64,000 nucleotides of DNA from assembly GCF_026151205.1 (NCBI RefSeq), contig NC_087075.1, positions 14,707,628 through 14,771,627 of the forward strand. Reading direction: 5' to 3'. Positions 23,530 through 35,399 of the stretch are shown piece after piece (within the stretch, counting starts at the first letter, position 1; each line of letters starts with the position of its first letter). The notes under the pieces are model-generated. The model ran no database searches. It was not told the origin of the DNA and was given only the letters and a program-made list of their open reading frames with translations. This DNA is from Bolinopsis microptera (taxonomy: Eukaryota > Ctenophora > Tentaculata > Lobata > Bolinopsidae). The position numbers were made by a program, and so were the translations under genes.

Positions 23530-25020
23530 AGGGTGCCATATTTGATATGCGCGGCTTTGGAGCAAATGGATATCTTATAAGTCGCGTATTTTGACCAAAT
23601 TCGTTGATTTATGTCGTATTATTTCGACACTTTCTTGTCAGTCTATGACTATGAGTAAGCTCACCAATTTTTTGTAGCAATCAGAGTCGGAAGGATACTC
23701 GAATATCTATTTGATTTGAAGAAAATTGTGCTGGCCGAAATTAGCGCTAAAAAAACCATCCAACTACTATAAAAACAGTCGGCACGCGCGGCACACTGTC
23801 GATGGCATGGCGCAATATAATCTGGATAGAGCAAACGGCAGCACGAAGGCATATGGTTAGACATAGGTGCAAAATAACGAACATCCGAAACTCCTTAGCC
23901 TTTTAATTGCATTGGTAATATCATGTGTAACGCTTATTTTTATATAAAAACCGGCTCTTGTAATTCCTCGCCCAAAAATTTCACGTGACCTTGGTTTTTT
24001 AATGGGTTTTGCAGCCGTACAAACATTTTTAATACATAAACCCTAATCCCAAACCCTAACCTAACCATTGGGCAGCGCTTTCGTATGAGCGACCTGCGAC
24101 CAAACGATGCCAAGCTGGCGTGGTTTATTGTTGCAGTTTTACTATCTAATATTTCTTAATAACCAGATTTTACCAAGCAATCTCAGCACGCCGCGGCTTT
24201 TTTAGTGTATACATTTACTTTTTCCTATTGGGTCTCACGTGCACGGTGTTTTTTTATGTCCACGATTGATTATGAAACATGTACGTGAATGCTGGTCAAC
24301 GCACACACTAACGTTAGTGTGTCTGAAAAAAGTGCGTGTCTCATTGAAAGTTATATAACTTTCAATGATCACCGCACTTTTTTCAGACGTCGTGATTCGC
24401 TCAACCCGACTAGAGATTCCTGAATGACATAAACAGGCCTGTCCATACTCCGGTGACAGACTGTAGCGTGGCCCAGCGCAATAATTTAATTTCCATATAC
24501 TATACTTTTCTGTTTGCAAGTTTCTGAATGTGAAGTGTGTGACGCAGCGCGCATCGACGAACCGCCACCAGGTCAACCGCACCCACCAATTAACAACATA
24601 TAAATAACGCTTGCAAGCGCTTTACGACAACTTTTCTGACAATTATTGTTTGTCGGAGAACTTTGCCGCGCCGTGCACTTAGCCTTCTTACTTGCTTCTA
24701 GATCGCCAGTCAAACAACAATTTGTAAATCCATGGTGATAAATGATATATAAAGTGTAAAAACCAGTAATAAAAAGTGATTGTAATCGCTATAACCGCTT
24801 TACAATCCTACTCCCGCCATGCATGACAGGTTTAGGGCAAACGAGAAAAGCGCTTATAGAGCGCGCCATTTAAAATTCCGTGCACCCCCAGGTGAACGGA
24901 TGTTCAGATTTTTGCTTATAATTGTAAGTTTTATAACTTAGCCAGGACGCGCACACGTGTTGGACTCAACGTAATATTTGCAATCCAAATATTTTTACAA
25001 GTATCGCCGTTAAGCATTAT
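23530..25020. repeat. Dispersed repeat family member, copy 1
   Basis: Parts of this stretch match 48,685-49,345. Both contain TGCCATATTTGAT, a GTCGTATTATTT segment and GTGCTGGCCGAAAT followed by CTAAAAAACCAT (here about 23,539, 23,613 and 23,731). The end near 24,905-25,020 matches 49,245-49,345 only in reverse complement, so the copy here appears rearranged. Confidence 0.6.
24305..24388. other. Nested perfect palindromes near the centre of the large palindrome
   Basis: ACACTAACGTTAGTGT (24,305-24,320) is a perfect palindrome. It is followed by a stem with 16-base arms (24,321-24,336 and 24,373-24,388; GTCTGAAAAAAGTGCG and its exact complement) enclosing a second perfect 24-base palindrome (24,343-24,366). 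The structure lies about 150 bp from the midpoint of the 3.9-kb palindrome. Confidence 0.85.
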
Positions 25021-26424
25021 AAGCGCTTCTAATCCTGCCCTCTCCCTTATAAGCCTTTCCAATTTCGGGTACTCCCCCGTCCCCGAACCAGGGTTAGGGG
25101 CGCATTGAAAAAGCGCTTATAATCGCTTTTTATTTCCCGGTCACTCCCTTTTTCCGACAGTTAGGGGCAGCATTGAAAAATTGGCCTAATAAGCGCTTTT
25201 TAATTCCCGGCAACTCCCTGTGCCGTTCCGACCATTTAGTGCAGCATTGAAAAATCGGCTCTACGCACTTTTTAATTCCTGCAACCAGGCCATGGGCGAT
25301 AGGAAAGCGTTAGAAAAGCAATCATAAGCGCCAATAAGCGCTTTTAAATCCTGACTAAGCGGTGCACCCCAGTTGCCACAGAAAAGCACTTAAGCGGGCA
25401 CTCTGATTCCAGTCCGACCAGTAAAAGGGGAATGAGAAATCGCTTATAACGCGTATTAATTCCAGGCACTCTCCAGTTCCGACCAGATTAAGGGAATTGA
25501 GAAATCGCTTATAAGCGCCTTTTAAATTCCGGCCCTCCCCAGTTCCGACCAGGTTAGGGCAGCATCGAAAAAGCCGTTATAAGCGCTTTTACACTCCTGC
25601 TCACCTGGCCATGGATGATAGAACAAGCGGTAAAAGCGTGAAATAGCGATGAATTAGCCGTTATAAGCGATTTCTAAAAAAGCGATTATAATTCGTTTTA
25701 CGCGGTTAAATAAAAGATGTAATATGCGTTTTCCTGACTCAATTTTAAATGCGCTTATAAGCGCCTTAAATGCGCTTTACAAACAGCTAAATTGCACCCC
25801 AATTATAAGCGCTATATAATCGCTTATAAATGTTCAAAAAAGCCCAAGCGCCTACGAATCGCTTATCCGGCCAACCGCTATCCTCCCGTTTTTGGCGCCA
25901 ATCCTACTGGAAAATCGCTTTCAAATCGCTCAGCGACGCTGTAAGACGCTTATAGCGCTTATAAGCGCTTTTAAATTTTAAAAAAGCGCTTTTTTGAATT
26001 ATGACATCAACTTAAAGTCGAATATAAGCGATTTTTTTTGAACCGTTATAATCGTAAAAAATCGTTATACCGGTTTTTTTATTAAAAAAGCGGAAAGCGC
26101 CGAGAAAGCGCTTCAATAAGCATTATCGGCGCCGATCATAAAATATCGTTTTATGGAAACTTTGCCATAATCTAATATTGGAAACACAATGCAGAATGGA
26201 TTGGTCTTAAACTATAATTTTGTGTCACTAATAATCATTTACTTTTCAAAGTTGAAAGTATGAAATGCCCCACCATCATAGTTAGGGTAAAATATTATTC
26301 TTAAATTTTAAAATTAAGAAGATTGCTCTATGACAATAAAATTTTAAAATTTACAAAAGATATCTAATTTTTAAATATTAGGTACAGTTTATGACAGTAC
26401 AGCATACCAATTTATTGTGGCGGT

Positions 26425-26737
26425 AAAGGACCATTGCCTGAAAGGGCTTTACCGAACCCCTGGGACCACAATGTGATAGGAACAGGCCAGAAGTTTCTAT
26501 GTAGAGCAATTTATTTATTTCGAGCTATTGTACGTGGTAAAGCTGGTGGTCATGTTATAAAGGTCAGTTTTATCCATGTGTGTTAGTTATCCATCCAGAT
26601 TCTTTATGATGTGAGAAAATCATGCCCCTTCACGATATATAACGTTTTGACTATAAATTTTGTTTTTACACAGAAACTGTGGCACTAAGGTCAAGAATTA
26701 ACAATATTTACTCTCATTGATAGTTAAAGGCAGGATA
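26425..26737. repeat. Direct repeat flanking the large palindrome, right copy
   Basis: Second copy of the 21,310-21,650 sequence, same orientation, about 280 bp beyond the right arm of the palindrome. Confidence 0.75.
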
Positions 26738-26889
26738 ATAATATTCTATAATCGATCGGTTTACCACTTCGCATCTCTCCTAATGATCAGGGTCTATACA
26801 GATTTTATACTAATTATATTAAAATGAATCGTAATTAATATTATGATTCCATTGTATATTAATAACTCATCCAAGGATAACCTTACGAT

Positions 26890-26990
26890 TATCTCAAAGC
26901 ACATGTCTCCAAGCACCATTTCTCAAAGCACATGTCTCAACGCACAAGTCCTCCAAGCACATGACTCAAAGCACAAAGTCTCAAATGGCC
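26890..26990. repeat. CTCAAAGCACATGT 16-bp repeats
   Basis: Six imperfect units of about 16 bp around TCTCAAAGCACATG. Confidence 0.7.
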
Positions 26991-26999
26991 AACAAGTAT

Positions 27000-28214
27000 C
27001 ATATTGTTAAATGAATAATGTTAGATAAACCTTATGCTTATAGACTTAAAAGGGCAAAAAAATGCAGGGGACATTTTGGGACAATTTGGAAAAGTTCCAA
27101 AAATTTTTCCAAAAAAGTTTCCAAAAATCTGGTTTCATAAACTCTGAAAAGGGAAAGTGCGGGTAAGCCATTCCCTAGGGGGGTAAATTGGGCTCAAATT
27201 GCTCATAATTGACAGTTACAAAAGTACTTACAACAAATAGGGCCCTTTGCAATGGATAACTAATCACAAGAACTTAAAACCATTTCCCCGCAGCCGGCTA
27301 TAGTAACATAAACAAAGGCGGGCACAAACTTTTTTTGGGGTTTTATGTAACTTTTAATTACCAAAAAAAATTTAATAAAAAAAATTATTTTGGGAAATGC
27401 CCCCACATTAAATAATTTCAAATTTTTGAAATGGCCTTCTGATCCATGAATATAAGTGCATTTTAAAGAAAAATTTTCTAAGAAATTTACACCGAATACA
27501 AAAAAAGATTCTCCAATTTAACATAAATTTCCGCTCAGAATATATACCCTCACGACGGTGCTGCCCGGGGGTTGAAATTTAAGAAACAAGTTTTTCCCTT
27601 TTACAATTCAGCACCCAAATTTACTAAACAAAAACTAATTTTTTTAAGTTTAGCTGTAAGACATATCTACATAACATAACGTCACACATAACTCAATAAC
27701 AACAAAAATTTTTCATCTTCACAACTAACAGCCCTTTAAAAGGTTTGTAAATTTAAAAACCATATTATATAGTGAGCAGTGAGATTTGGTAAGTTTTATA
27801 AAACGTTAAAAAACTTTCCACTGGGGAAGAAAAAAATTAAAAAATTGTGTAAAACTGGGGTAGGGGTGTACAAAAATTCCAAAAACGTTTTTTTAAAAAG
27901 TAGAAACAGGGGGTTTAAAAGTAGAAATTTTTAAATGCGGCATAAACAAATGCGTTTTTTGGGTCACTTTTTTTGGGTTTCACGGCACGAACGATTTACA
28001 CCCTAAATGGGATTGGGAATTTTTAAAACATTAAAAGATAGAAAAACAGTTGTATTGCTGCGGGGAAATTGCTACGATGTAACCAAAAAAAAAACCCAAA
28101 ATAACAGCACAAAAATACTGCCAAAAATTTAAAAAGGGGGGAACTTTTTAACTTTTTTTAAGCAAAAATATTGTATAAATTCAAAAAAAACTTCGTGCGT
28201 GCCCTGCATCAAAT
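27000..28214. other. AT-rich DNA with homopolymer runs
   Basis: No gene seen. Runs of 4-9 identical bases are far more common than in the first 14 kb. Base calls here should be used with caution. Confidence 0.5.
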
Positions 28215-31200
28215 TATTTAAAAGCTAAAAAAACTTTTCAGAAAAAAAATTGACAAAGAAAAAAAAAAACCCCAAGAAATTTTAAGTACGATAAGAAGAT
28301 CTGACAAAAAAAAACCCAAAAAAAAAAGGGACAATATTATAAAAAGGGAGAGCGGGGAAAAAAACGAAAAAAAAGGACAATAAAAAAAGGGAGGGGCGGG
28401 GTAAGAAAACAAAATAAGAGGGACAATATTATAAAAGGGAGGGGCATTTTAAAAAACAAAAATAAAGGGACAATATAAAAATATGGGAACCCCGGGGAAA
28501 GAAAACAGAAACAAGAGGGAAAATTTAAAATAAAAAGGGGGCCCGGGGAAAAGAAAACAAAAAATAAGGGGGAAAATATTTAATATATAAAGGGGTAAGA
28601 AAACAAAATAAGGGGGACAATTTTAAAATTGGGAGAGGAAAAGGGTAAGAAAACAAAAAAAGGGGAAAAATTTTAATAAAAAGGAGGGGAAAGGGAAAAA
28701 AACAAAAAAAAAAATATTATATGGGAAGGGGCCCATAAAAAAACAAAACAAGGGGGAACAATATTATATAAAAAGCATTTAAGAAAACAAAATAAGAGGG
28801 ACACTTTTTATAATTTTGGGGGACGGGTTAAAAAAACAAAATAAAGGAAAACAATAAAATAGGAGAGGCGGGTAAAAAAACAAAAATAAGGGGGACAAAA
28901 TTATAATTAAAAGGCGGGGAAGAAAACAGAAAAAAAGGGACAAATATATAGGGGGCGGGGTAAGAAAACAGAAAAAAAGGGGGAAAACATTATTAGGAAA
29001 GGCGGGGGTTAAGAAAAAAAAATAAAACCAATTTTATAAATTGGGAGAGGCAGGGTAAAAAAACAAAAAAAAGAGGACAAATTATAATATAGGAGGAGCG
29101 GGGTAAAAAAAACAGAAAAAAGGGGGACAATATTAAATATGGGAAGGCGGGGTAAGAAAACAAAAAATAAAGGGACAATATTAAAATAAAAAAAGGGCGG
29201 GGAAAGAAAACAGAAAAAAGGAGGGCCCAATATAATTGGAAGCAGGTAAGAAAACAGAAAAAGGGGGACAATTTTAATAATTGGGAAGGAAAGGGTAAGA
29301 AACAAAATTTAAGGACAAAAAAAAAAAATAAGGAAGGCAGGTAAAAACAGAAAAAAGAGGGACAATATTTAATAAAGGAGGGGCAGGGTAAGAAAACAGA
29401 AAAAGGGGGAAAATTTTATAAAAAAAGGGAGGACGGGGTAAAAAACAAAATAAGAGGGAAAAAATTTTAAAAAATTGGGAGAGGGGGGGTAAAAAACATT
29501 TAAAAGGGGTACAATATTATAATAAAAGAGAGGCGGGGAAAAAAACAGAAAAAAGAGGGAAAAAATTAAAATTTATAGAGGAGCAGGGTAAAAAAAACAG
29601 AAATAAAGGAAAAACTTTTATAATTTTTGGGGACAGGTAAAAAAAACAAAATAAGGGGGACAATATTATAATATGGGAAAACCCGGTTAAAAAACCAAAA
29701 ATAAGGGGGAAAAAATTTTATAATATGGGAAAGGGGCGGGTAAGAAAACAAAATAAGGGACAACTTATAAAAAGGGGGACCCGGGGGTAAGAAAACAAAA
29801 TAAGAGGGCCCAATTATAAAATAGAAGGCGGGTAAAAAACAAAATAAAGGGACAAAAATTTATAATATGGGAGGAGGGGGGTAAAAAAAACCGAAAAAGG
29901 GGGGCCCAATAAATAATATAGGAGAGGCGGGGTAAAAAACAGAAAAAGGGGGACAATTTTATAATATATAGGACGGGGTAAAAAAAACAAAAATAAGAGG
30001 ACAAAAAATAAAAAATAGAGAGGAAAGGGTAAGAAAACAAAATAAGAGGGAAAAAATTAAAAAAATGGGTTACCCAGGGAAAAAAACCCCAAAATAAAGG
30101 GGGACAATATTAAAAATAAGGAGGGGCGGGGTAAGAAAACAAAAAAAAGGGACAACTTTATAATAAAGGAGGGGCAGGAAAAGAAAACAAAAAAAAGAGG
30201 GCCCAATATTATAATAAAAGGAGGACGGGGTAAGAAAACAGAAATAAGAGGACAATTTATAAATAAAAAGGAAGGCAGGGAAAAAACAGAAATAAAAAGG
30301 GAAAATTTTAAAAAATTAGAAGGCAGGTAAAAAACAAAAATAAGAGGGGCAATATTATAAAAAAGGAAGCGGGGTAAAAAAACCCAAAAAAAGGGGGACA
30401 ATTTTAAATAATATGGGAGAGGCGGGGTAAAAAAAACAAAAAAAGAGGAAAAAAATTATAAATAGGGGACAGGGTAAGAAACAAAAAAAAGGGGGACAAT
30501 TTTTATAATATGGGAGGACAGGGTAAGAAAACAAAATAAGAGGGAAAAATTTTAATAATAAGGAAGGCGGGGTAAAAAAAACAAAAAAAGGACAATATTA
30601 TAATATAGGGGGAGCGGTAAAAAAACCCAAAAAAAGGGGGACAATATTAAAAAAAGGGGGAAAAGGGAAAAAAAAACAAAAAAAGGGGGACAACAATAAA
30701 TAAAGAAGGCAGGTAAAAAAACAAAAAAAGGGGGAAAATTTTTATAATGGGGGAGGACGGGGTAAAAAACAAAAAAAGGGGGCCCAATATTAAAAATAAA
30801 AGGGGGAGCGGGGTAAAAAAGAAAAAAGGGGCCCAACTTTAAAAATATAGGAGGGGCCCGGGTAAAAAAAAACAGAAATAAAAAGGTAACAATATTAAAA
30901 AAATAGGGAGGAGGGGGGTTTAAGAAAAAAAAAAAGGGGGACAATATTATAATTTTTGGAGGAGCATTTGTAAAAACAGAAATAAAGGGAAAAATTTTAA
31001 AATTTTAAAGGAGAGGCAGGGTAAAAAAACCCGAAAAAAGAGGGACAAAAAAAATAATATAGAAGGGCGGGGTAAAAAACATTAAAAAAAGGGGAAAAAT
31101 TTATAAATAGGAAGGCAGGGTAAGAAAACAAAATAAGAGGTACAATTTTAAAAAAAAGGAAAGGGACGGGGTAAAAACGAAATAAGGGGCCCAATATTAA

Positions 31201-31590
31201 AATATGGGAGAGGCAGGAAAAGAAAACAGAAATAAGAGGTAAAAAACAATATAAAAAAAGGAAAGGGGGCGGGGTAAAAAAACCCAAAAAAGGGGGGAAA
31301 AATTTAAATAATTTAAAGGGGCAGGTAAAAAAAAAAAAATTTTGGGGGGGAACAAAAATTATAATAAAGGAGAGGCGGGGTAAGAAAACAAAATAAGAGG
31401 GAAAATTTAATTATAATATAGGAAGGCAGGGTAAAAAACAGAAAAAAGGGGGGGAAAAAATTTTAAAAATTTTAGGAGAGGCAGGGAAAAAAACAAAATA
31501 AGGGGGCAAAAATTAAAATTTAAAAGGGAACCCGGGGAAAAAAACAAAAATAAGAGGGACAATATTATATGGGAGAGGCAGGGTAAAAGC
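28215..31590. repeat. Degenerate satellite, about 50-bp unit, 65-70 copies
   Basis: Units of the form GGGACAATATTATAATATGG, GAGGGGCGGGG, TAAGAAAACAAAATAAGA repeat head to tail. Copies differ mainly in homopolymer lengths (A3 to A9, G2 to G7) and by small losses. Long minus-strand frames give peptides of Phe, Leu, Pro and Ile such as FFVFLPRPP; they follow the repeat and are not genes. Confidence 0.9.
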
Positions 31591-31599
31591 GTTACTTTT

Positions 31600-34365
31600 T
31601 TTCCCGGGGAAGGAAGGAAAAAATTATGAATTTTTTTATTGCGGATTAATGTAACTGGAAATGTGAAGGTGATAATTAAAGGGGTTCAATTTAAAGGGGA
31701 ACCCCATTTAAGGGGAAGCCCAACCACTAAAGCAATACTATAAAATTTTAAAAAAAGGAGCATATAGCCCCACATTTGGGAAATTCACCCCTTTACAACT
31801 AGGGTAAAATTTGGGTGGGAAATTGGGGAAAGTAAATCTTTGAGGACTGTGGGACTGGAAAAAATTTCCTTTTTTCCCTGGATTTTAAATTGGGGTTAAA
31901 GTTTTAATAAACGGGAAAAAGGGGGGCCGAATAGTGGGGATTTTTGCCGTAAAACGTTTAAATTTCTTAAAATGTTTTGAATAAATCACATCGGGGAATA
32001 ATTAACTTTCGAGACAGAAATGAAAACTAAAAGTACAACGGAAACGAACTTGGTTTTTAATTTATGGTTAATGGAAATTAAGGTTTATTTATTATTAAAA
32101 ACCCGGAGATCTTGATTTTGATTTAATAAAAAATAATTATTGCTTTTTAAAACTTTTTTTGTGATTATTAACTATTTTTCATCTATATTTTGAGTTTTCT
32201 GTGATTGAATATTTTTTTATTGATTAAAATTTTTATGAAAACGTAATTTTTGAACTAAATTGTATGTACCCCACCCCAAACTCCAAAATATAAGGACAGG
32301 GTTTAAATTCAAAAAAAACTCAAATAAAAAAAATTTCATAAAACTGAAAAAAGAGAAAGAAAGGGCATCCGGGCCAAACCCATGGGAAACGTGACTGAAT
32401 TCTGGCTTAAAAAATATTTTTTAAAAAACGTATATTTTAAATCAAATTTATCTTGAACTAGAGCAAAATTTTTTTCATTATAAACCTCAATTTTAGCTAG
32501 TTTTAACTGTTTAACTAAAAAATTTTTAACTACTCCGAATTTTCAAAATTTAATAGAACTTTTTTAGAATCTACCGGGGGAAAAAAGGCGATCCCCCTGA
32601 ACTGCTAAACGCTTAACTCAGCAAAAAACAATTACAGCGGGGACCCCCAAAATTTTGGGAAAGCCATTTTCCATCCACAAATTAAATTTGATTCAACCAT
32701 TTTTCCCAATACATTCCCCTCACAAGAACTTAAATGGACATTAAAAAAGGGGAAAAAAAGCTGGCGTCCAAACAAACATTAAAAAAGAAAACCCTGGATC
32801 GGGATAAAGAAAAGAAAAAAAAGTGAGCAAAAAAAAGAGAATTAACCAAAAATAAATTTTTTTAAAACAAAGGAAAAAGTAAAACATCGCTATCAATATA
32901 ACCCCTCACATAAAGAAAATTTAAAATACAATATCAATACTCGCTACAATGTTGGACCATTCCTCTCAGTGGACCCAATCCCCTCCCCCAAATTTAAATG
33001 AAAAAATTTCAGGGTCACCCGGTTTACGGGCCTTTAAATGAAATCGAATTAACATGATTTATGATAATTTAATAATAAAAGACATTTGTTTTTAAAAAAA
33101 AATACTTTTTTCGCTGCAATGAAGATCAGCTATGAAACGTTTAATAATGGGAAATTTTTTCTGTGACGTATTTAAAAAACAATTTTTGTTTTAATTAAAA
33201 TAACTATATCCTCTCAATCTCCGCTTAATTCGATTTTGGAATTTGTAAAAAATTTCAAAAAGGAAAGAATGTAAATCGAAATTTTTACGTTTTTTGGGTG
33301 TTTTATATTTAAACCCGGGGGGGTTTTAGAAATTTTTGGAAACTTTAGCCCCCCCCCCCCTTCCCCCCCCCCCCCCCCTTTAAATCGGGGCGTTTTTTTT
33401 TTTCATTGGGGGAAAAGTTTTCTTCTAGGGAAAATTCAATTTTTTAGGGTTTTTTTACTAAATTAAGGGAGAATGTTTTGCCCAAAAATTCCCCAAACAA
33501 AGATTTCAGAAAGCTTTCTACCAAATTCCAAACGAAGCATGTCCCAAACAAGGAAAAAATAAATGACAAAAAAATCCCGATTAAAAAAAATTTAAAAAAA
33601 CCAAAGGGCCCCAGAAAAAGGTTTTTTGTGGAAAAGGGATAAAGCCCACCCCCCCAAAAACAAATAAGACTACGACCCCAAAAATAATAAAAAATTGGGG
33701 AACGGTTTTTTGGAAGTTGTAATTTTGGGGAAACCTTGAAAACCCAAAACAAACCCCCAACCCAAAAAAGGGGCCCCAAAAAAAATAAAAAAATAACTCC
33801 AAATGGGAGATTCCCAACGAAAATTCCCCCAAATAAAACCGGAAAAATTTTAAATATTTAAAAATTTGTTTGGAAATTTAACCTTTTTTATTACTTAAAA
33901 TTTTTAAAATATAATAAATAATAATTTCGTGTACCCGGGCATAAGGTAAGATGTAAAGGGAAATAAGGCTGGGCCCGTTTATTTCCGTTTTTCCCGTTTG
34001 TTCAATTTCAATGTCCCCGTCCTTTTACAGGTAGCGTGAAAAAATTTAAGCCTTGAGGGGCAAAGTTGAAAAATATAACAAAATAATCAGAAAAAAACAA
34101 AAAAAATAGTTTTAATATCAATGATTCAATGATTTTAGATGCGAGTGGTTACAGGTTAAGACACTATACTGCGGAGATAAAGATTGCTGAATATTTGACA
34201 AGTGTAACACAACCACTAATTAGATAATTTCGGAGATCATAATTAGATCATAATTACATAATTATGATTTAATTATGACGCGAATCCTCGGTATAAACAG
34301 GAAGGATATTGAAAATTAGGTTGAATAAAACACGTTTAATGCTTGTCCAATCAGGTTTGTTAGGC
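31600..34365. other. AT-rich DNA with long homopolymers
   Basis: No gene supported. Contains long C runs near 33,351-33,380 and frequent runs of A, T, G or C. Open frames on the minus strand at 33,444-33,832 are Phe- and Gly-rich and look like homopolymer artefacts. Confidence 0.5.
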
Positions 34366-34369
34366 TGAT

Positions 34370-34572
34370 CACGTGGTTCTGGTTTAGTGGCACGTGGTGG
34401 GTCACGTGTCACGTGGTGGGTCACGTGTCATGTGGTGGGTCACGTGTCACGTGGTGTGTCACGTGTCACGTGGTGTGTCACGTGTCACGTGGTGGGTCAC
34501 GTGGCACGTGGTGGGTCACGTGTCATGTGGTGTGTCACGTGGGAGGTTTATTATGTGGTTGTGTGTCACGTG
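34370..34572. promoter_or_regulatory. E-box array: 16 CACGTG in about 200 bp
   Basis: A 19-bp unit (TCACGTGTCACGTGGTGGG and a GTGTG variant) repeats about seven times. CACGTG starts at 34,370, 34,391, 34,403, 34,410, 34,422, 34,441, 34,448, 34,460, 34,467, 34,479, 34,486, 34,498, 34,505, 34,517, 34,536 and 34,567. Gaps between boxes alternate 6 and 1 bases inside the array. Two further positions are CATGTG. The array lies 19 kb from the stop codon of the bHLH-PAS gene. Open frames through it are artefacts. Confidence 0.7.
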
Positions 34573-34599
34573 GGTGTACACAGCCGGTTGATAATTCAG

Positions 34600-35395
34600 A
34601 CAATTTAACTGTGACGAAATTCTGAATTTGGGAAATTTACATTTTGAGTGTGGTGATGAAGAAAATTAAAGATTTAACATAATCTTTGTTAAAATGACTG
34701 TCGTAAAATATTGAAACAAATCTGTAGTAAAAAACCGTTAAAAACAAAATATTACGATAATCTAAATTTCTGTTGTGGTTAGACACCATTTAGATGCAAT
34801 GAATATAATGGAATCGTATATTTAACTTTTCACCGAACTATTTCCGGATAGTTCGTCTTTCTGGTCAGATGCACTATCGAGTGAGTTATTTATAAATCTA
34901 AATAGTGCCCTGCCTTGTTTATTGTACATCTAATAAGTAATGTACACCGGACCTAAAAGGAGTCATTATGTTGAATGTATATTAAACCTTTAATACATAA
35001 AATGCAATGATGGAACAAGAACAGAGTAATTCCTATGTAAACCAATAGTGCTCTGATTGTTGGTTGCACATGTAACCTATTAAACCTGTTAAACCTACAG
35101 CGCCCCCCCCGGCCCCCCCCCCCGCCCCCCCCCCCCCCCGTTGTTGACTGTCAATATTTAACCTAACACACCTCATGTGGAGTATCCCGGAAACCTTACA
35201 CCGTGACGATACAAACTTGATGTCGAGTATCCCTCCCTCTCTCACGTATATAATATTAGCGGCCCACTGTGTGTGTGTGTGTTCTAAAACATAATATGTG
35301 TGCATAAATATGTACGTGAGTGTAAGTAAATATGTGCATAAATATTACATGTATTTTATGTATCGTGTCAGTGACAGGGGATATCTTTAAGTTCT
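34600..35395. other. Intergenic DNA with poly-C tracts
   Basis: No supported gene. C runs interrupted by G at 35,101-35,140 and a GT dinucleotide run near 35,270-35,282. Confidence 0.5.
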
Positions 35396-35399
35396 ACAG

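Larger units (their letters stand above)
22262..26142. repeat. 3.9-kb palindrome with GCGCTTATAAGCGC words
   Basis: Left arm (22,262 to about 23,540) and right arm (about 25,020-26,142) are imperfect reverse complements. Outer tips carry GGCGCCGATAAT at the left and ATTATCGGCGCC at the right. Inside the arms, words such as AAAAGCGCTTATAAGCG, CCTGGTCGGAACT and GGCCATGGGCGAT recur every 100-150 bp, so the arms are also tandemly organised. The 1.4-kb centre has no open gene; it holds a strong hairpin (24,305-24,388) and a short CCCTAA-like stretch (24,037-24,065). Confidence 0.8.

Noticed and set aside
24037..24065. Telomere at CCCTAA-like words
   Set aside because: Only three or four imperfect hexamers inside non-telomeric DNA.
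28218..31287. Phe/Leu/Pro-rich minus-strand frames resembling membrane proteins
   Set aside because: Hydrophobic only because the A-rich plus strand reads as Phe/Leu codons; each peptide repeats with the 50-bp satellite.
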